A stretch of 64,000 bases of DNA from assembly GCF_001421565.1 (NCBI RefSeq), contig NZ_LMKQ01000001.1, positions 2,226,605-2,290,604 on the forward strand, written 5' to 3'. The position numbers were made by a program, and so were the translations under genes. This document shows positions 20,953 to 31,966 of the stretch, in pieces. The stretch is from Agromyces sp. Leaf222. GTDB taxonomy: Bacteria > Actinomycetota > Actinomycetes > Actinomycetales > Microbacteriaceae. Within the stretch, counting starts at the first letter, position 1. The number at the start of each line of letters is the position of its first letter. Below the pieces are notes generated by a model. The model saw only the letters and a program-made list of their open reading frames with translations. It was not told the origin of the DNA and did no database searches.

Positions 20953-22220
20953 TCCGCTCCCGTGAGTCCGAGGTGTGCGCGCGTGCGCCGCATCGAGTCG
21001 GCTGAGAAGATGATCGTCTTCGTTCCGGATGCCGGCGCGGGCGCAGCGAGGAAGTCGTCGACGGCCCGCGCGAGATCGGGCTCGACCCGGTCGATGCCGA
21101 CGCCGTCGTAGGCGAGCATGAGCGCGGCTTCGGCCGCCTTGGAGCCGCTGACGATCGACACCCGTCCGAGCGATGAGGCGTCGGCGGGCCAGAAGTACGA
21201 CGGGTCGCGCACGTCGGATCCGATCGCGAACAGGATGTCGGAGGTACCGGGCTCGACGCTGTCGACGTTGAGCTGGTAGCTCGCGGTGTTCTGCACGAGC
21301 ACGAAATCGACCTCTTGACCACGCACGCTCACGCGCTCGCCCCGCCCGAAGACCGCCGGGATCGCGCTCAGCGCGTCGGCGGCGACCGCCGCGTCGAACC
21401 GTTCGCCGAGCACCGACTTCGCGGTCGTGTACGCGGCCGTCGCATCGACGCCGTAGTGGGTGCCGCGTGCCGGAAGCGTGACGGCCACGGTCGCCCCGTG
21501 GTCGTCGATCAGCGCGCTGCGTCCGTCGACGGACTCGAGTCGCACGCCCTCACCGACTGAAAGGCGCGACTCAGCCGTCTTCGCGTAGCCGAGACCGCGG
21601 GGGGATGCCGCGACGACCGACTCGGAGACCCCGAAGCGCCGCACCGCGACCTCCGCCCCGACCCGGGCCGCGAGCTGTTCGAGGTAGGCGTCGTCGGCGT
21701 TCACGACCACGGACTCCCGTGCGCGCGCCGCGATGCGCGCGAGCATGCCGGCCACCATCTCGGAGTCGTGGAACCGGTCGACCTGGTCGACCATCACGTT
21801 CATGAGCGTCACCGTGCGGGCGTCCACGCCCTGCATGACGAGCGCGCCGTGCCCTTCATCCATCTCGAGCACGGCCATCTCGCCGGGCACACGGCCCCGC
21901 CAGTCGGCGCGCTCGAGCAGCGCGGAGGTGAGGCCCTGGCTGATGTTCGCGGTCGACGGGTTCGTGAACACGTCGACGCCGTGGGCGCGGAGGATCGCGA
22001 CGAGCATCTTCGTGGTCGTCGACTTGCCGCTCGAACCCGACACCACGACGAGCCCTTGGGGGAAGCCAGAGAGCGTGCGCTTCAGGTAGTTCGGAGCGAG
22101 GCGGTTGACGACGAGGCCGGGAACAGCCGATCCGCCGCCGGGCTTGCGCAGCCGGGCGGCGAATCGGGTGAGCCTGCCGGCCAGGATCGCCGGCGCGTAG
22201 CGCAGGGTTCCAGCTGGCAC
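20949..22220 (-). CDS. murT: MurT-like Mur ligase without the zinc ribbon
   Basis: MurT is a Mur-ligase relative that activates the D-Glu alpha-carboxyl of lipid II with ATP. The P-loop SGSSGKSTTT lies at residues 61-70. The motif MNVMVDQVDRF matches the family's NLFRDQLDRY. A C-terminal RDPSYFWPAD corresponds to the usual DVSWLWDVDFE-type active-site loop. Canonical MurT has a four-Cys zinc ribbon in the middle domain, but this 423-aa protein has no cysteine at all, and the usual NPAG motif reads NTAS. The start is GTG 22220, only 7 nt after the sigA stop, so it is probably cotranscribed with sigA. Confidence 0.85.
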   Translation of the reverse strand: MPAGTLRYAPAILAGRLTRFAARLRKPGGGSAVPGLVVNRLAPNYLKRTLSGFPQGLVVVSGSSGKSTTTKMLVAILRAHGVDVFTNPSTANISQGLTSALLERADWRGRVPGEMAVLEMDEGHGALVMQGVDARTVTLMNVMVDQVDRFHDSEMVAGMLARIAARARESVVVNADDAYLEQLAARVGAEVAVRRFGVSESVVAASPRGLGYAKTAESRLSVGEGVRLESVDGRSALIDDHGATVAVTLPARGTHYGVDATAAYTTAKSVLGERFDAAVAADALSAIPAVFGRGERVSVRGQEVDFVLVQNTASYQLNVDSVEPGTSDILFAIGSDVRDPSYFWPADASSLGRVSIVSGSKAAEAALMLAYDGVGIDRVEPDLARAVDDFLAAPAPASGTKTIIFSADSMRRTRAHLGLTGAE

Positions 22221-22227
22221 CGCCGGC

Positions 22228-23529
<1,302 letters not shown>

Positions 23530-23681
23530 TGGTTGAACCTCTCCTACATCGCACGGCGCATGCCCAGTGAGGGTCGCGGGTCGTGGTGGGTCCGATCGTT
23601 TTCGGACACTATGAGGACCCATGTCAAGTCCGCGACTCCGGCACGCGATCGTGCCCGCGGACCAGAACGGGTCCTTTCACC

Positions 23682-23687
23682 ATTATA
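23682..23687 (-). promoter_or_regulatory. -10 element of the sigA promoter
   Basis: A perfect TATAAT on the minus strand, rare in this GC-rich DNA, lies 153 nt upstream of the sigA ATG and would give a leader of about 146 nt. I see no good -35 at 17 bp. The rest of the 23530-23884 spacer contains no gene that I can support. Confidence 0.55.
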
Positions 23688-23884
23688 CAGCCGCAGACTG
23701 CACGTCTCGTCCACGCGGGCAGCGCGTCTCGCCCGCGCCTCGAGGACACACGTCCGTTCCCTCAACACAACGCCGGTCGAGGCATCCGCATTCCCGAGGT
23801 TCGCTCACCCCGGAGCCGGTGCGACCCGAGTCGCGTCGCGTCACCTCGCGTCGCGGAAGACGGTTCAGCGAGGGACGGACGGCC

Positions 23885-24811
23885 TCACCCGCCGAGCGGC
23901 GACTCGTCGTCGTGCCTGCGGCGCACCGCGAGGAACTTCTCGAGCTCGGCCGCGATCTCGTCGGCCGACGGCAGCTCTCCCTCCTCGTCGGTGAGCGGCG
24001 AGCGGAAGGAGGTCTCCTGCATGTAGGTGTCGTGACGCTCCTCGAGCGTGCCGACGAGCTTCGCGAGCTCGCCGTTGCCGGCCACCTGCTCGTCGATGCG
24101 GGAGACGAACTCGCGGTTGGCCTCGCGGAGGCTGTCGGTCGGGAGGATCCGGCCGGTCGCGGCCGAGACCGCCTCGATCGCGGCGACCGCGGCCGCCGGG
24201 TACTCGGTGTCGCCCAGGTAGTGGGGAATGAGCAGCACGAAGGCGGCGACCGGGTGGTCGAGCTCCTGCAAGCGGTACTCCACGAGGTGGAGCGCGTTCG
24301 CGGGAGCCTCGGTGGTCGGCCGCCAGACGGACATCGCCTCGACGAACTCCGGTCGATTGCCGCTGACCGTCATGCTGATGGGCCGCGTGTGCGGCACGGG
24401 CATCGGGATCGCGTTGATCCACGTGAGCGAGGAGACCTGGAAGCGCTCGATGAGCTGCAGCACCGCGGCTCCGAACCGCTCCCACTGGAAGTCGGGCTCG
24501 TAGCCGCTGAGGAGCAGGAACTGCTGCCCGATCTCATCGCGGGCGAGCGAGAGCAGGAGGCGCGGCGGGCGGTACTCGGTGATGTGGTCCTCTTCGAAGA
24601 GGATGATGGGGCGACGCGCGCGGTAGTCGAGCAGCTCGTCGGCGTCGAACTGCGCGACCTCGACGTTGTCGAGCGTCGAGAGCAGGAACTCCATGGTCTG
24701 CGCGACGGCGGCGCCGGCATCGGCGAAGCCGGTGAGTCCGGCGACGAGCGGCAGCCCGGCGGGCACCTCGACACCGGGGCTCAGCTCGTAGAGGGAACGT
24801 GGATCGCGCAT
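23885..24811 (-). CDS. PAC2 (proteasome assembly chaperone-like) family protein
   Basis: A 308-aa actinobacterial protein with the PAC2 fold. The N-terminal LVAGLTGFADAG and the central HTRPISMTVSGNRPE regions are typical. The C-terminal ~50 residues are charged and likely helical. ATG 24811 is preceded by TAGGCT and 6 nt, so it is probably leaderless. Its function in bacteria is not established, and no proteasome gene lies in the window. Confidence 0.82.
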   Translation of the reverse strand: MRDPRSLYELSPGVEVPAGLPLVAGLTGFADAGAAVAQTMEFLLSTLDNVEVAQFDADELLDYRARRPIILFEEDHITEYRPPRLLLSLARDEIGQQFLLLSGYEPDFQWERFGAAVLQLIERFQVSSLTWINAIPMPVPHTRPISMTVSGNRPEFVEAMSVWRPTTEAPANALHLVEYRLQELDHPVAAFVLLIPHYLGDTEYPAAAVAAIEAVSAATGRILPTDSLREANREFVSRIDEQVAGNGELAKLVGTLEERHDTYMQETSFRSPLTDEEGELPSADEIAAELEKFLAVRRRHDDESPLGG

Positions 24812-24899
24812 GCCTCAAGCCTACTGAGCGCATCTTGGCACCGGCCCCCGATCGGCGACGCCCCGTCGATGCTCAGAGCGAACACGTACGATTCCCACC

Positions 24900-26402
24900 A
24901 TGAGCGTCCCCGAACTGCGCACCAGCGAACTCCCGCCCACCGCCTCCGAGGCCGACGTCGTGCTGCTCACGGCGGTCAGCACGCCCGACGGCCCAAGGCT
25001 GCTCGACGTCGACGGGTACGCCTGGGTCGCCCCGTTGCTCGCGGGGCTCGGCGTGTCCGGCGCGGCGGACGAGCTCGTGCGCATCCCCTCCTCGGGCGAC
25101 GGCCCGGCCGTCGTCGCGGTCGCCGGGGTCGGAGAGCGAGCGGATGCCGCGAGCCTGCGTCTCGCCGTCGGCAGCGCGTTGCGCCAGCTCACCGGCGTCT
25201 CGCACGTCGCCGTCGCCGTTCCGGACGCCCTCGACGGCCAGGAGCCCGACGCCGCCTCCGAGGGCTCCCCCGCCGAGGCGATGCTCGAGGGAGCCGCACT
25301 CGGCGCGTACCTCTACACGACGTACCGCTCGGAGCCGAAGACGCCCGTCGCGGTCGTCACCGTGCACGCACCGGCATCCGCAGATCGGGTTCGCGTCGAG
25401 CGCGTGCGCATCATCGCGGACGCGGTGCACCGCACGAAGGACCTCGTGAACGCGGCGCCCGCCGACCTGTCCCCCGCCCGACTCGCCGAGATCGCCGTCG
25501 ACACCGCCGACGTGCTCGGGGTGACCTCGACCGTGTGGGACGAGGAAGCCCTCGAATCCGACGGGTTCGGAGGCATCCTCGGCGTCGGGCAGGGCTCGTC
25601 GCGTGGGCCGCGGCTCGTCCGCCTCGAGTACGCTCCAACGACTGCGAGCCACCACCTGGCGCTCGTCGGCAAGGGCATCACGTTCGACTCCGGCGGGCTC
25701 TCGCTCAAGCCGGGCGGCTCGATGGTCGGCATGAAGTCCGACATGGCCGGCGCCGCGACGGTGCTCTCGGCGATCCTCGCGCTCGCCGCGCTCGAGGCGC
25801 CGATCCGGGTCACCGGGTGGCTCTGCCTCGCCGAGAACATGCCATCGGGCACCGCGATCCGCCCCAACGACGTGCTGCGCATCCGCGGCGGCAAGACCGT
25901 CGAGGTGCTGAACACGGATGCCGAGGGCCGCCTCGTGCTCGCCGACGGCCTCGTCGCCGCGAGCGAGGAGCAGCCCGATGCGATCGTCGACGTCGCGACC
26001 CTCACCGGCGCGCAGGTCGTCGCACTCGGCCACCGCATGGGCGGCCTCATGGGCGACGACTCGCTCGTCGGTCGCGTCCGCGCCTCCGCCGACTCGGTCG
26101 ACGAGGCGTTCTGGCCGATGCCGCTGCCCGGCTACCTCAAGGCCAACCTGAAGTCGGATGTCGCCGACCTCGCGAACACCCGGCTCGGCACCACCATCCC
26201 CGGCATGCTGGTGGCCGGCGTGTTCCTGCGGGAGTTCGTCGGCCGACGCGAGGACTCCGGCGAACGCATCCCGTGGGCCCACCTCGACATCGCGGGCCCA
26301 TCGTTCAACCAGGCCGGCGCATGGGGGCACACCGGATCCGGCGGCACCGCGATCGGCGTGCGAACGCTCATCGCGCTGGGCGAGGACCTCTCCGCCGGGT
26401 AG
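24900..26402 (+). CDS. pepA: Leucyl aminopeptidase (M17)
   Basis: A hexameric cytosolic aminopeptidase with a two-metal centre, 500 aa. The catalytic domain shows GKGITFDSGGLSLKP, with the metal-binding Lys and Asp, MKSDMAG, and the signature NTDAEGRLVLADGL. The N-terminal domain is more variable, as usual. ATG 24900 has TACGAT exactly 7 nt upstream and no ribosome site, so it is a likely leaderless gene. It diverges from the PAC2 gene. The stop codon overlaps the -10 of lpdA. Confidence 0.93.
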   Translation: MSVPELRTSELPPTASEADVVLLTAVSTPDGPRLLDVDGYAWVAPLLAGLGVSGAADELVRIPSSGDGPAVVAVAGVGERADAASLRLAVGSALRQLTGVSHVAVAVPDALDGQEPDAASEGSPAEAMLEGAALGAYLYTTYRSEPKTPVAVVTVHAPASADRVRVERVRIIADAVHRTKDLVNAAPADLSPARLAEIAVDTADVLGVTSTVWDEEALESDGFGGILGVGQGSSRGPRLVRLEYAPTTASHHLALVGKGITFDSGGLSLKPGGSMVGMKSDMAGAATVLSAILALAALEAPIRVTGWLCLAENMPSGTAIRPNDVLRIRGGKTVEVLNTDAEGRLVLADGLVAASEEQPDAIVDVATLTGAQVVALGHRMGGLMGDDSLVGRVRASADSVDEAFWPMPLPGYLKANLKSDVADLANTRLGTTIPGMLVAGVFLREFVGRREDSGERIPWAHLDIAGPSFNQAGAWGHTGSGGTAIGVRTLIALGEDLSAG

Positions 26403-26501
26403 TAAGGTCGTATGGGCGAGATCTTCGCCCTTCACTCTGCCGCCGGTCACGCATCCGGGGCAGTCCGTGTCGCAGTTACAGGTGCGCAAGGGAGATTCCG
26501 G
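26403..26501 (+). promoter_or_regulatory. lpdA promoter and leader with hairpin
   Basis: TAAGGT (26403-26408) directly abuts the pepA stop and can serve as a -10. The ~85-nt leader starts with a 6-bp hairpin (26414-26419 with 26425-26430) and ends with GGGAG 7 nt before TTG 26502. The leader is also open in the lpdA frame, so an N-terminal extension to 26412 is formally possible. Confidence 0.45.
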
Positions 26502-27875
26502 TTGTCCGAGCAGAACTTTGACATTGTCATCCTCGGTGGCGGCAGCGGAGGGTACGCAGCAGCTCTGCGGGCCGTCCAGCTCGGCTTCACCGTCGGCCTC
26601 ATCGAGAAGGACAAGCTCGGCGGCACGTGTCTTCACCGTGGCTGCATTCCCACCAAGGCGCTGCTGCACGCGGCCGAGATCGCCGAGCACGCTCGCGATG
26701 CCGCCCGGTTCGGCGTGCGCACGACGTTCGAGGGCATCGACGTCGCCGGGGTCACCGCGTACCGCGAGGGCATCGTCTCCAGCAAGTTCAAGGGCCTGCA
26801 GGGCCTGGTCAAGGCCCGCGGCATCACCGTCATCGAGGGCGAGGGCCGCCTGGTCGCGCCGAACGCGGTGCAGGTCGGCGACCAGCGCATCGTCGGCAAG
26901 AACGTGATCCTCGCGACCGGCTCCTACTCGCGCTCGCTGCCCGGCCTCGAGATCGGCGGCCGCGTCATCACGAGCGAGCAGGCGCTCGAGCTCGACTTCG
27001 TGCCTGGCAAGGTCGCGATCCTCGGCGGCGGCGTGATCGGCGTCGAGTTCGCCAGCGTCTGGAAGTCGTTCGGCGCAGAGGTCACCATCATCGAAGCACT
27101 CCCCCACCTCGTGCCGAACGAGGAGGAGTCGATCTCAAAGCAGCTCGAGCGCGCGTTCCGCAAGCGCGGCATCGACTACAAGATCGGCGTGCGCTTCCAG
27201 TCGGTGACCCAGCACGAGAACGGCGTCGTCGTGACGCTCGAGAACGGCGAGACCGTCGAGGCCGAGCTCCTGCTCGTCGCCGTCGGCCGCGGCCCCGTCA
27301 CCGCCGGCCTCGGCTACGAGGAGGTCGGCGTCGCCATGGACCGCGGCTTCGTGCTCACCGACGAGCGCCTCGCGACGAACGTGCCCGGCGTCTACGCCGT
27401 CGGCGACATCGTCCCCGGGCTCCAGCTCGCGCACCGCGGCTTCCAGCAGGGCATCTTCGTCGCCGAGGAGATCGCGGGCCTCAACCCGATCATCATCGAA
27501 GACGTCAACATCCCGAAGGTCACGTACTGCGAGCCCGAGATCGCCTCGATCGGCTACACCGAGGCGAAGGCCGGCGAGAAGTTCGGCGCCGACCAGGTCT
27601 CCTCCTACGAGTACAACCTCGCCGGCAACGGCAAGAGCCACATCCTCGAGACGAGCGGCTCGATCAAGGTCGTCCGCGTCAACGACGGCCCCATCGTCGG
27701 CGTGCACATGATCGGCGGCCGCGTCGGCGAACTCATCGGCGAGGCCCAGCTCGCGGTGAACTGGGAGGCCTACCCCGAGGACATCGCCCCGTTCATCCAC
27801 GCGCACCCCACGCAGAACGAGGCGCTCGGCGAGGCGTTCCTGAAGCTCGCAGGCAAGCCGCTGCACGCCCTCTGA
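26502..27875 (+). CDS. lpdA: Dihydrolipoyl dehydrogenase (E3)
   Basis: E3 reoxidises the dihydrolipoyl arm of the E2 subunit and reduces NAD+. The FAD site GGGSGGYAA is near the N-terminus. The redox disulfide is Cys43 and Cys48 in [11 protein letters not shown]. The NAD site reads [12 protein letters not shown], and the C-terminal catalytic HPTQNE has His435 and Glu440. The start is TTG 26502 (MSEQNFDIV, 457 aa), with GGGAG at 7 nt. The next gene, sucB, has its own -10. Together with aceE they supply the pyruvate dehydrogenase complex. Confidence 0.95.
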   Translation: MSEQNFDIVILGGGSGGYAAALRAVQLGFTVGLIEKDKLGGTCLHRGCIPTKALLHAAEIAEHARDAARFGVRTTFEGIDVAGVTAYREGIVSSKFKGLQGLVKARGITVIEGEGRLVAPNAVQVGDQRIVGKNVILATGSYSRSLPGLEIGGRVITSEQALELDFVPGKVAILGGGVIGVEFASVWKSFGAEVTIIEALPHLVPNEEESISKQLERAFRKRGIDYKIGVRFQSVTQHENGVVVTLENGETVEAELLLVAVGRGPVTAGLGYEEVGVAMDRGFVLTDERLATNVPGVYAVGDIVPGLQLAHRGFQQGIFVAEEIAGLNPIIIEDVNIPKVTYCEPEIASIGYTEAKAGEKFGADQVSSYEYNLAGNGKSHILETSGSIKVVRVNDGPIVGVHMIGGRVGELIGEAQLAVNWEAYPEDIAPFIHAHPTQNEALGEAFLKLAGKPLHAL

Positions 27876-27902
27876 TCCTGTATCACCCCAATACGACTGC
27901 AA

Positions 27903-27908
27903 TAAGCT
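27903..27908 (+). promoter_or_regulatory. -10 element of sucB
   Basis: TAAGCT lies 34 nt before the sucB ATG, leaving a leader of about 27 nt that carries AAGGAG. Confidence 0.45.
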
Positions 27909-27942
27909 AGAAGCGTCCCAACGCTGTGAAGGAGACAAGCGC

Positions 27943-29457
27943 ATGAGCGAATCCGTCAGCCTCCCGGCACTCGGTGAGAGTGTCACAGAGGGCACGGTCA
28001 CCCGATGGCTGAAGAACGTCGGCGACCGTGTCGAGGTCGACGAGCCGCTGCTCGAGGTCTCGACCGACAAGGTCGACACCGAGATCCCGTCGCCGGTTGC
28101 CGGTGTCATCGAGGCGATCCTCGTCCAGGAGGACGAGACCGTCGAGGTCGGCACCGCACTCGTGACGATCGGCGACGGCAGCGCCGCTGCAGCGCCCGCT
28201 GAGGCAGCGCCCGAGCCCGAGCCCGCCGCAGCCCCGGCGCCCGAGGCACCGGCAGCACCCGCTGCCGAGGCTCCGGCCGCTCCGGCCGCAGAAGCTCCGG
28301 CAGCACCCGCCCCGGCAGCAGAGGCACCGGCGGCTCCGGCAGCACCCGCGGCCCCGGTCGCAGAGGCACCGGCAGCTCCAGCAGCACCCGCAGCCCCGGC
28401 AGCCCCGGCAGCAGAGGCTCCGGCAGCACCCGCCCCTGCGGCTCCCGCCGCAGAGGCACCTGCCGCTCCCGCGGCTCCGGCCGCAGAGGCACCTGCCGCT
28501 CCGGCAGCACCCGCGGCACCGGCAGCCGCTGCCGAGGCTCCGGCCGCGTCCGGCTCGCACGCCGGCGCACCCGGCTACGTCACGCCGATCGTCCGCAAGC
28601 TCGCCAACGAGCAGGGCGTCGACCTCGCCAGCGTCACCGGCACCGGTGTCGGCGGCCGCATCCGCAAGCAGGACGTCATCTCGGCGCAGTCCGCCCCGCA
28701 GGCGGAGGCGGCTCCCGCTCGCACGCCGCTCGAGGCGTCGCCGCTGCGCGGCACCACGGTTCCGATGACCCGACTCCGCAAGGTCGTCGCCGAGCGCGCC
28801 GTCGTGTCGATGCAGTCGACCGCACAGCTCACCTCGGTCGTCGAGGTCGACGTGACCAAGGTCGCGCGCCTGCGCGACAAGGTCAAGGGCGACTTCCTCG
28901 CCAAGACCGGCAACAAGCTCAGCTTCCTGCCGTTCTTCGCCCTCGCGACCGCCGAGGCGCTGCGCGCGTTCCCGATCATCAACTCGACCGTCGACGGCGA
29001 CTCCATCGTGTACCCGGCGCAGGAGAACGTGAGCATCGCGGTCGACACCGAGCGCGGCCTGCTCACGCCGGTCATCCGCAACGCGGGCGAGCTCGACATC
29101 GCCGGCCTCGCCGCGCAGATCGCCGACCTCGCCGACCGCACGCGCAACAACCAGCTGAAGCCCGACGAGCTCTCGGGTGGCACGTTCACGCTGACCAACA
29201 CCGGCTCGCGCGGCGCACTGTTCGACACGCCCGTCGTGTTCCTGCCGCAGTCGGCGATCCTCGGCACCGGCATCGTCGTCAAGCGTCCGGTGGTCGTGAC
29301 CACCGACGGCTCCGAGGCGATCGCCGTTCGCTCGATGGTCTACCTGGCGCTCTCGTACGACCACCGCATCATCGACGGCGCCGACGCCGCTCGCTTCCTG
29401 ACGGCCGTCAAGGACCGTCTCGAGTCGGGCGACTTCGAGGCCGACCTCGGCATCTAG
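27943..29457 (+). CDS. sucB: Dihydrolipoamide acyltransferase (E2 of pyruvate/2-oxoglutarate dehydrogenase)
   Basis: E2 carries the lipoyl arm and transfers acyl groups to CoA. The protein (504 aa) has one N-terminal lipoyl domain with the modified Lys43 in STDKVDTE. A very long Ala/Pro/Glu linker (about residues 83-205) follows. The E3-binding domain begins [15 protein letters not shown]. The catalytic domain has SYDHRIIDG with His474 and Asp478. AAGGAG precedes the ATG. Actinobacteria often use one E2 for both pyruvate and 2-oxoglutarate complexes, so the succinyl/acetyl specificity is left open. It converges on the pseudokinase gene with interlocked stop codons. Confidence 0.92.
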   Translation: MSESVSLPALGESVTEGTVTRWLKNVGDRVEVDEPLLEVSTDKVDTEIPSPVAGVIEAILVQEDETVEVGTALVTIGDGSAAAAPAEAAPEPEPAAAPAPEAPAAPAAEAPAAPAAEAPAAPAPAAEAPAAPAAPAAPVAEAPAAPAAPAAPAAPAAEAPAAPAPAAPAAEAPAAPAAPAAEAPAAPAAPAAPAAAAEAPAASGSHAGAPGYVTPIVRKLANEQGVDLASVTGTGVGGRIRKQDVISAQSAPQAEAAPARTPLEASPLRGTTVPMTRLRKVVAERAVVSMQSTAQLTSVVEVDVTKVARLRDKVKGDFLAKTGNKLSFLPFFALATAEALRAFPIINSTVDGDSIVYPAQENVSIAVDTERGLLTPVIRNAGELDIAGLAAQIADLADRTRNNQLKPDELSGGTFTLTNTGSRGALFDTPVVFLPQSAILGTGIVVKRPVVVTTDGSEAIAVRSMVYLALSYDHRIIDGADAARFLTAVKDRLESGDFEADLGI

Positions 29458-31229
29458 TCGAAGATCTCGCGAAGACGCCAACCGGCCTCGCTCCTCACCA
29501 CGAGGAGCGAGGCCGGTTCTTCGTCGTCGACACGTGCCACCTGCACGAGCACCGCAGCACCCATCTCCGTCACGACCTCCATCCGCTCGGGATCGTAGGC
29601 CTCCACGCCGCCCGCGCCATCCCGCGCCGCGAGCATCAGATTCCAATCCGCGTCCTCCAATGGCGAGCCGGGCTGCACGTACGAGGCGACGCACGACGGA
29701 TCCAGCTCGGCGAAGCAGGACTCGCGCAACTGCAGCAGCGAGCGAGCGCCCACGACGGGGTCCTGCGACTCGAGACCCTCGCCCGGCGACCCCGCTTCGT
29801 CGTCGTCTGCCTCCCCCTCGTCGACGCTCGACTCCGCATCCGTCACTGCACCCGCATTCGGTGTCGACGTGGCCGCCGGATCCCCGTCGGCCTCCGCATC
29901 CTCCGCCGCTCCGGCAACGGCCCGACCGGCATCCGCCGACGCAGTCGCGCCCTGGTTCCCATCGGTGCCACCGCCCGCGGAGGGTACGACCGTGAGCAGC
30001 AGCACGAGCGCTGCAGCGCCGAGCAGCGCGCCGACCACCACCGGCCTGCGACGCGCCCCGACCCACGCCGTCGCGCGCCGTCGAACGGTCGCCACGCGAT
30101 CGGCATCGGCGGACTCGGCGAGATGTTCGATCAGCGGCACCGGAACCTCGGCGAGATCGAACAGGCCCGAGGTCAGGCGCCGTGACTCCGCCTGCCCCGG
30201 CAGCCCTCGGCGCCGCATCCGTTTCGCACCTGGACCGGCGGTCGCGGCCGCTTCGACGGGTTCGGGAGCCTGCGGGGCGAGCACGCGAGCGGGGAGCCTG
30301 AGCTCCCGCACCGGCGGAAGCCCCGCGACCGGCGCCGGCGCCGCCGCGCGGAAGAGGGCCTGCTCGAGGTCCCGCTCGAACGGGGAGAACGGTCGAGTCG
30401 CGAGCGCGGTCTTGGCGAGATCGACCGCGGCGTCGAACACCCCGACCGGGCGTACGGCGCCCACGACCTGGTCGACGTACGCCGTGAGCGCGTCGAGCCC
30501 GGTTCGACGCAACATCGTGGCGGACGCGTGGTCACCCGGCAGCGGCTCGAGACCACCGAGACCGAGCAGACGCGGTCGGCCGCTGGAGTCGAGCTGCACA
30601 TCGCTCGGCGCGAGCCTGCCGTGCACGAATCCGGCTTCGGCCAGACGTGCGATGCCCGCGACGACCGGTGCGATCAAGGTCACGGCCTCGCCCGGCTCGA
30701 GGCTGCGCTCGTGGATCACCTGCGCGACCGTCGCTCCCCCGATGCGCTCCACGACGGCGACCCTGCCGCCGGAGTCGGTGGTCGCGACATCCAGCAGCGT
30801 CGGCAGGCCGGCGCCCGGAACGGCGTGCATCGCATCGAGCTCGGCGGCGATCGAGAGGTCGTCGACGTCGTCGCGGTAGATGCGCATCACGACGAGCGGG
30901 GCGGTCTCACATGGGGAGTCGGCTCGCCGGTCTGCGGACGCATCGCCGCTGGCCTCGGCGTGCTGCGCGACCGCGAGGAAGACGTCGGCCCGCGAGCCGG
31001 ATCCGATGCGCCTGAGGATCCGGTAGCCCGCGATGCCCGCGCCTGCCACGGCGAGCGGCGCGGCCTGGAGGTGCGCGGACTCCCCGGCATCCGATCCCCC
31101 CGATCGTCGGCCGGGCCGACCTCGCCCGCCTCCGCCGCCAGACCGCTCGCCCCCAGACCACCTGCCACCCGACCGCCCGCCGTTCGTCCGCCCACTGCTC
31201 ATCCGCCTACGGTGCCGCCCATGAGTCAC
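29454..31229 (-). CDS. Membrane pseudokinase (STK-like fold)
   Basis: A 591-aa protein with a Gly/Arg-rich N-terminal tail (about residues 10-45) and a serine/threonine-kinase-like domain (about 66-290). It has a linker, one membrane helix (about 396-416), an acidic extracellular linker and a C-terminal domain of ~110 residues with two cysteines. The glycine loop [10 protein letters not shown] is present. The catalytic residues are lost: the ATP-Lys position reads VMRIY, HRDLKPSN reads HGRLAPSDV (203-211), and the DFG motif reads LGLGG (222-226). It should therefore be a pseudokinase. The start (GTG 31229) is uncertain; ATG 31202 is also possible. Partner unknown. Confidence 0.75.
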   Translation of the reverse strand: MTHGRHRRRMSSGRTNGGRSGGRWSGGERSGGGGGRGRPGRRSGGSDAGESAHLQAAPLAVAGAGIAGYRILRRIGSGSRADVFLAVAQHAEASGDASADRRADSPCETAPLVVMRIYRDDVDDLSIAAELDAMHAVPGAGLPTLLDVATTDSGGRVAVVERIGGATVAQVIHERSLEPGEAVTLIAPVVAGIARLAEAGFVHGRLAPSDVQLDSSGRPRLLGLGGLEPLPGDHASATMLRRTGLDALTAYVDQVVGAVRPVGVFDAAVDLAKTALATRPFSPFERDLEQALFRAAAPAPVAGLPPVRELRLPARVLAPQAPEPVEAAATAGPGAKRMRRRGLPGQAESRRLTSGLFDLAEVPVPLIEHLAESADADRVATVRRRATAWVGARRRPVVVGALLGAAALVLLLTVVPSAGGGTDGNQGATASADAGRAVAGAAEDAEADGDPAATSTPNAGAVTDAESSVDEGEADDDEAGSPGEGLESQDPVVGARSLLQLRESCFAELDPSCVASYVQPGSPLEDADWNLMLAARDGAGGVEAYDPERMEVVTEMGAAVLVQVARVDDEEPASLLVVRSEAGWRLREIFD

Positions 31230-31324
31230 CCGGAACGACGAGGACCAGCTCCACCGATGCGAAGCGTCCGCCGACGCGGCGTGGGGAGGACGAGTGGCAC
31301 GGCGCTCGTGTCTAGACTCGGAGC

Positions 31325-31966
31325 ATGCTCGACTTCGTCGTCGCGGGGCTAAGCGCCAACTCCGTGCCGTACATCGAAGGTCTCGACCTTCAGCGCGCCG
31401 TCCATCGCGCGGTCGTCAGGGGCGAACGCCCCGACACCGTCCTCCTCCTGGAGCACCCCTCCGTCTACACCGCAGGCAGGCGCACGTCGCCAGACGAGCG
31501 GCCGACCGACGGAACCCCGGTCATCGACGTCGATCGCGGTGGCAAGATCACCTGGCACGGCCCAGGGCAGCTCGTCGGCTATCCGATCCTGCGCCTCGAC
31601 GAGCCGGTCGACGTCGTCGGCTACGTCCGCAGGCTCGAGGGCGTGCTCATCGCCGTGCTCGCGGGCCTGGGCGTCGAGGGTCGACGAGTCGAGGGCCGTT
31701 CGGGCGTCTGGGTCGGCGATGCCGGTCACGAGAACAAGATCGCCGCGATCGGCATCCGCGTCGCCGAGGGCGTGACCACGCACGGCTTCGCGCTGAACTG
31801 CTCGAACGAACTCGAACCGTATTCGAGAATCGTGGCCTGCGGCATCCGCGACGCCGGGGTGACGACCATCTCGCGCGAGCTGGGCCGCGAGGTCACGCCG
31901 ACCGAGGTCGTCGACGAGGTCGAGGCCGCCCTGCGCACCGAGTTCGAGGCCGTGATCGCCGCATGA
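31325..31966 (+). CDS. lipB: Octanoyl-ACP:protein octanoyltransferase
   Basis: LipB transfers octanoate from acyl-ACP to the lipoyl lysine of E2 proteins. The protein has 213 aa. Visible motifs are [23 protein letters not shown], the lysine in ENKIAAIG, and the catalytic Cys in RIVACGI. ATG 31325 has TAGACT 6 nt upstream and is probably leaderless. The stop overlaps the lipA start by 4 nt, so the two lipoate genes are coupled. The substrate protein SucB is encoded about 2 kb upstream. Confidence 0.95.
   Translation: MLDFVVAGLSANSVPYIEGLDLQRAVHRAVVRGERPDTVLLLEHPSVYTAGRRTSPDERPTDGTPVIDVDRGGKITWHGPGQLVGYPILRLDEPVDVVGYVRRLEGVLIAVLAGLGVEGRRVEGRSGVWVGDAGHENKIAAIGIRVAEGVTTHGFALNCSNELEPYSRIVACGIRDAGVTTISRELGREVTPTEVVDEVEAALRTEFEAVIAA

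Noticed and set aside
23622..23627. TTGACA on the minus strand in the sigA leader as a second -35
   Set aside because: At 17-18 bp downstream there is no acceptable -10; CATAGT is only 8 bp away.
27907..30066. A 719-codon minus-strand frame rich in Gly, Arg and Cys
   Set aside because: Antisense shadow of sucB; its apparent Cys/Gly repeats mirror the Ala/Pro linker.
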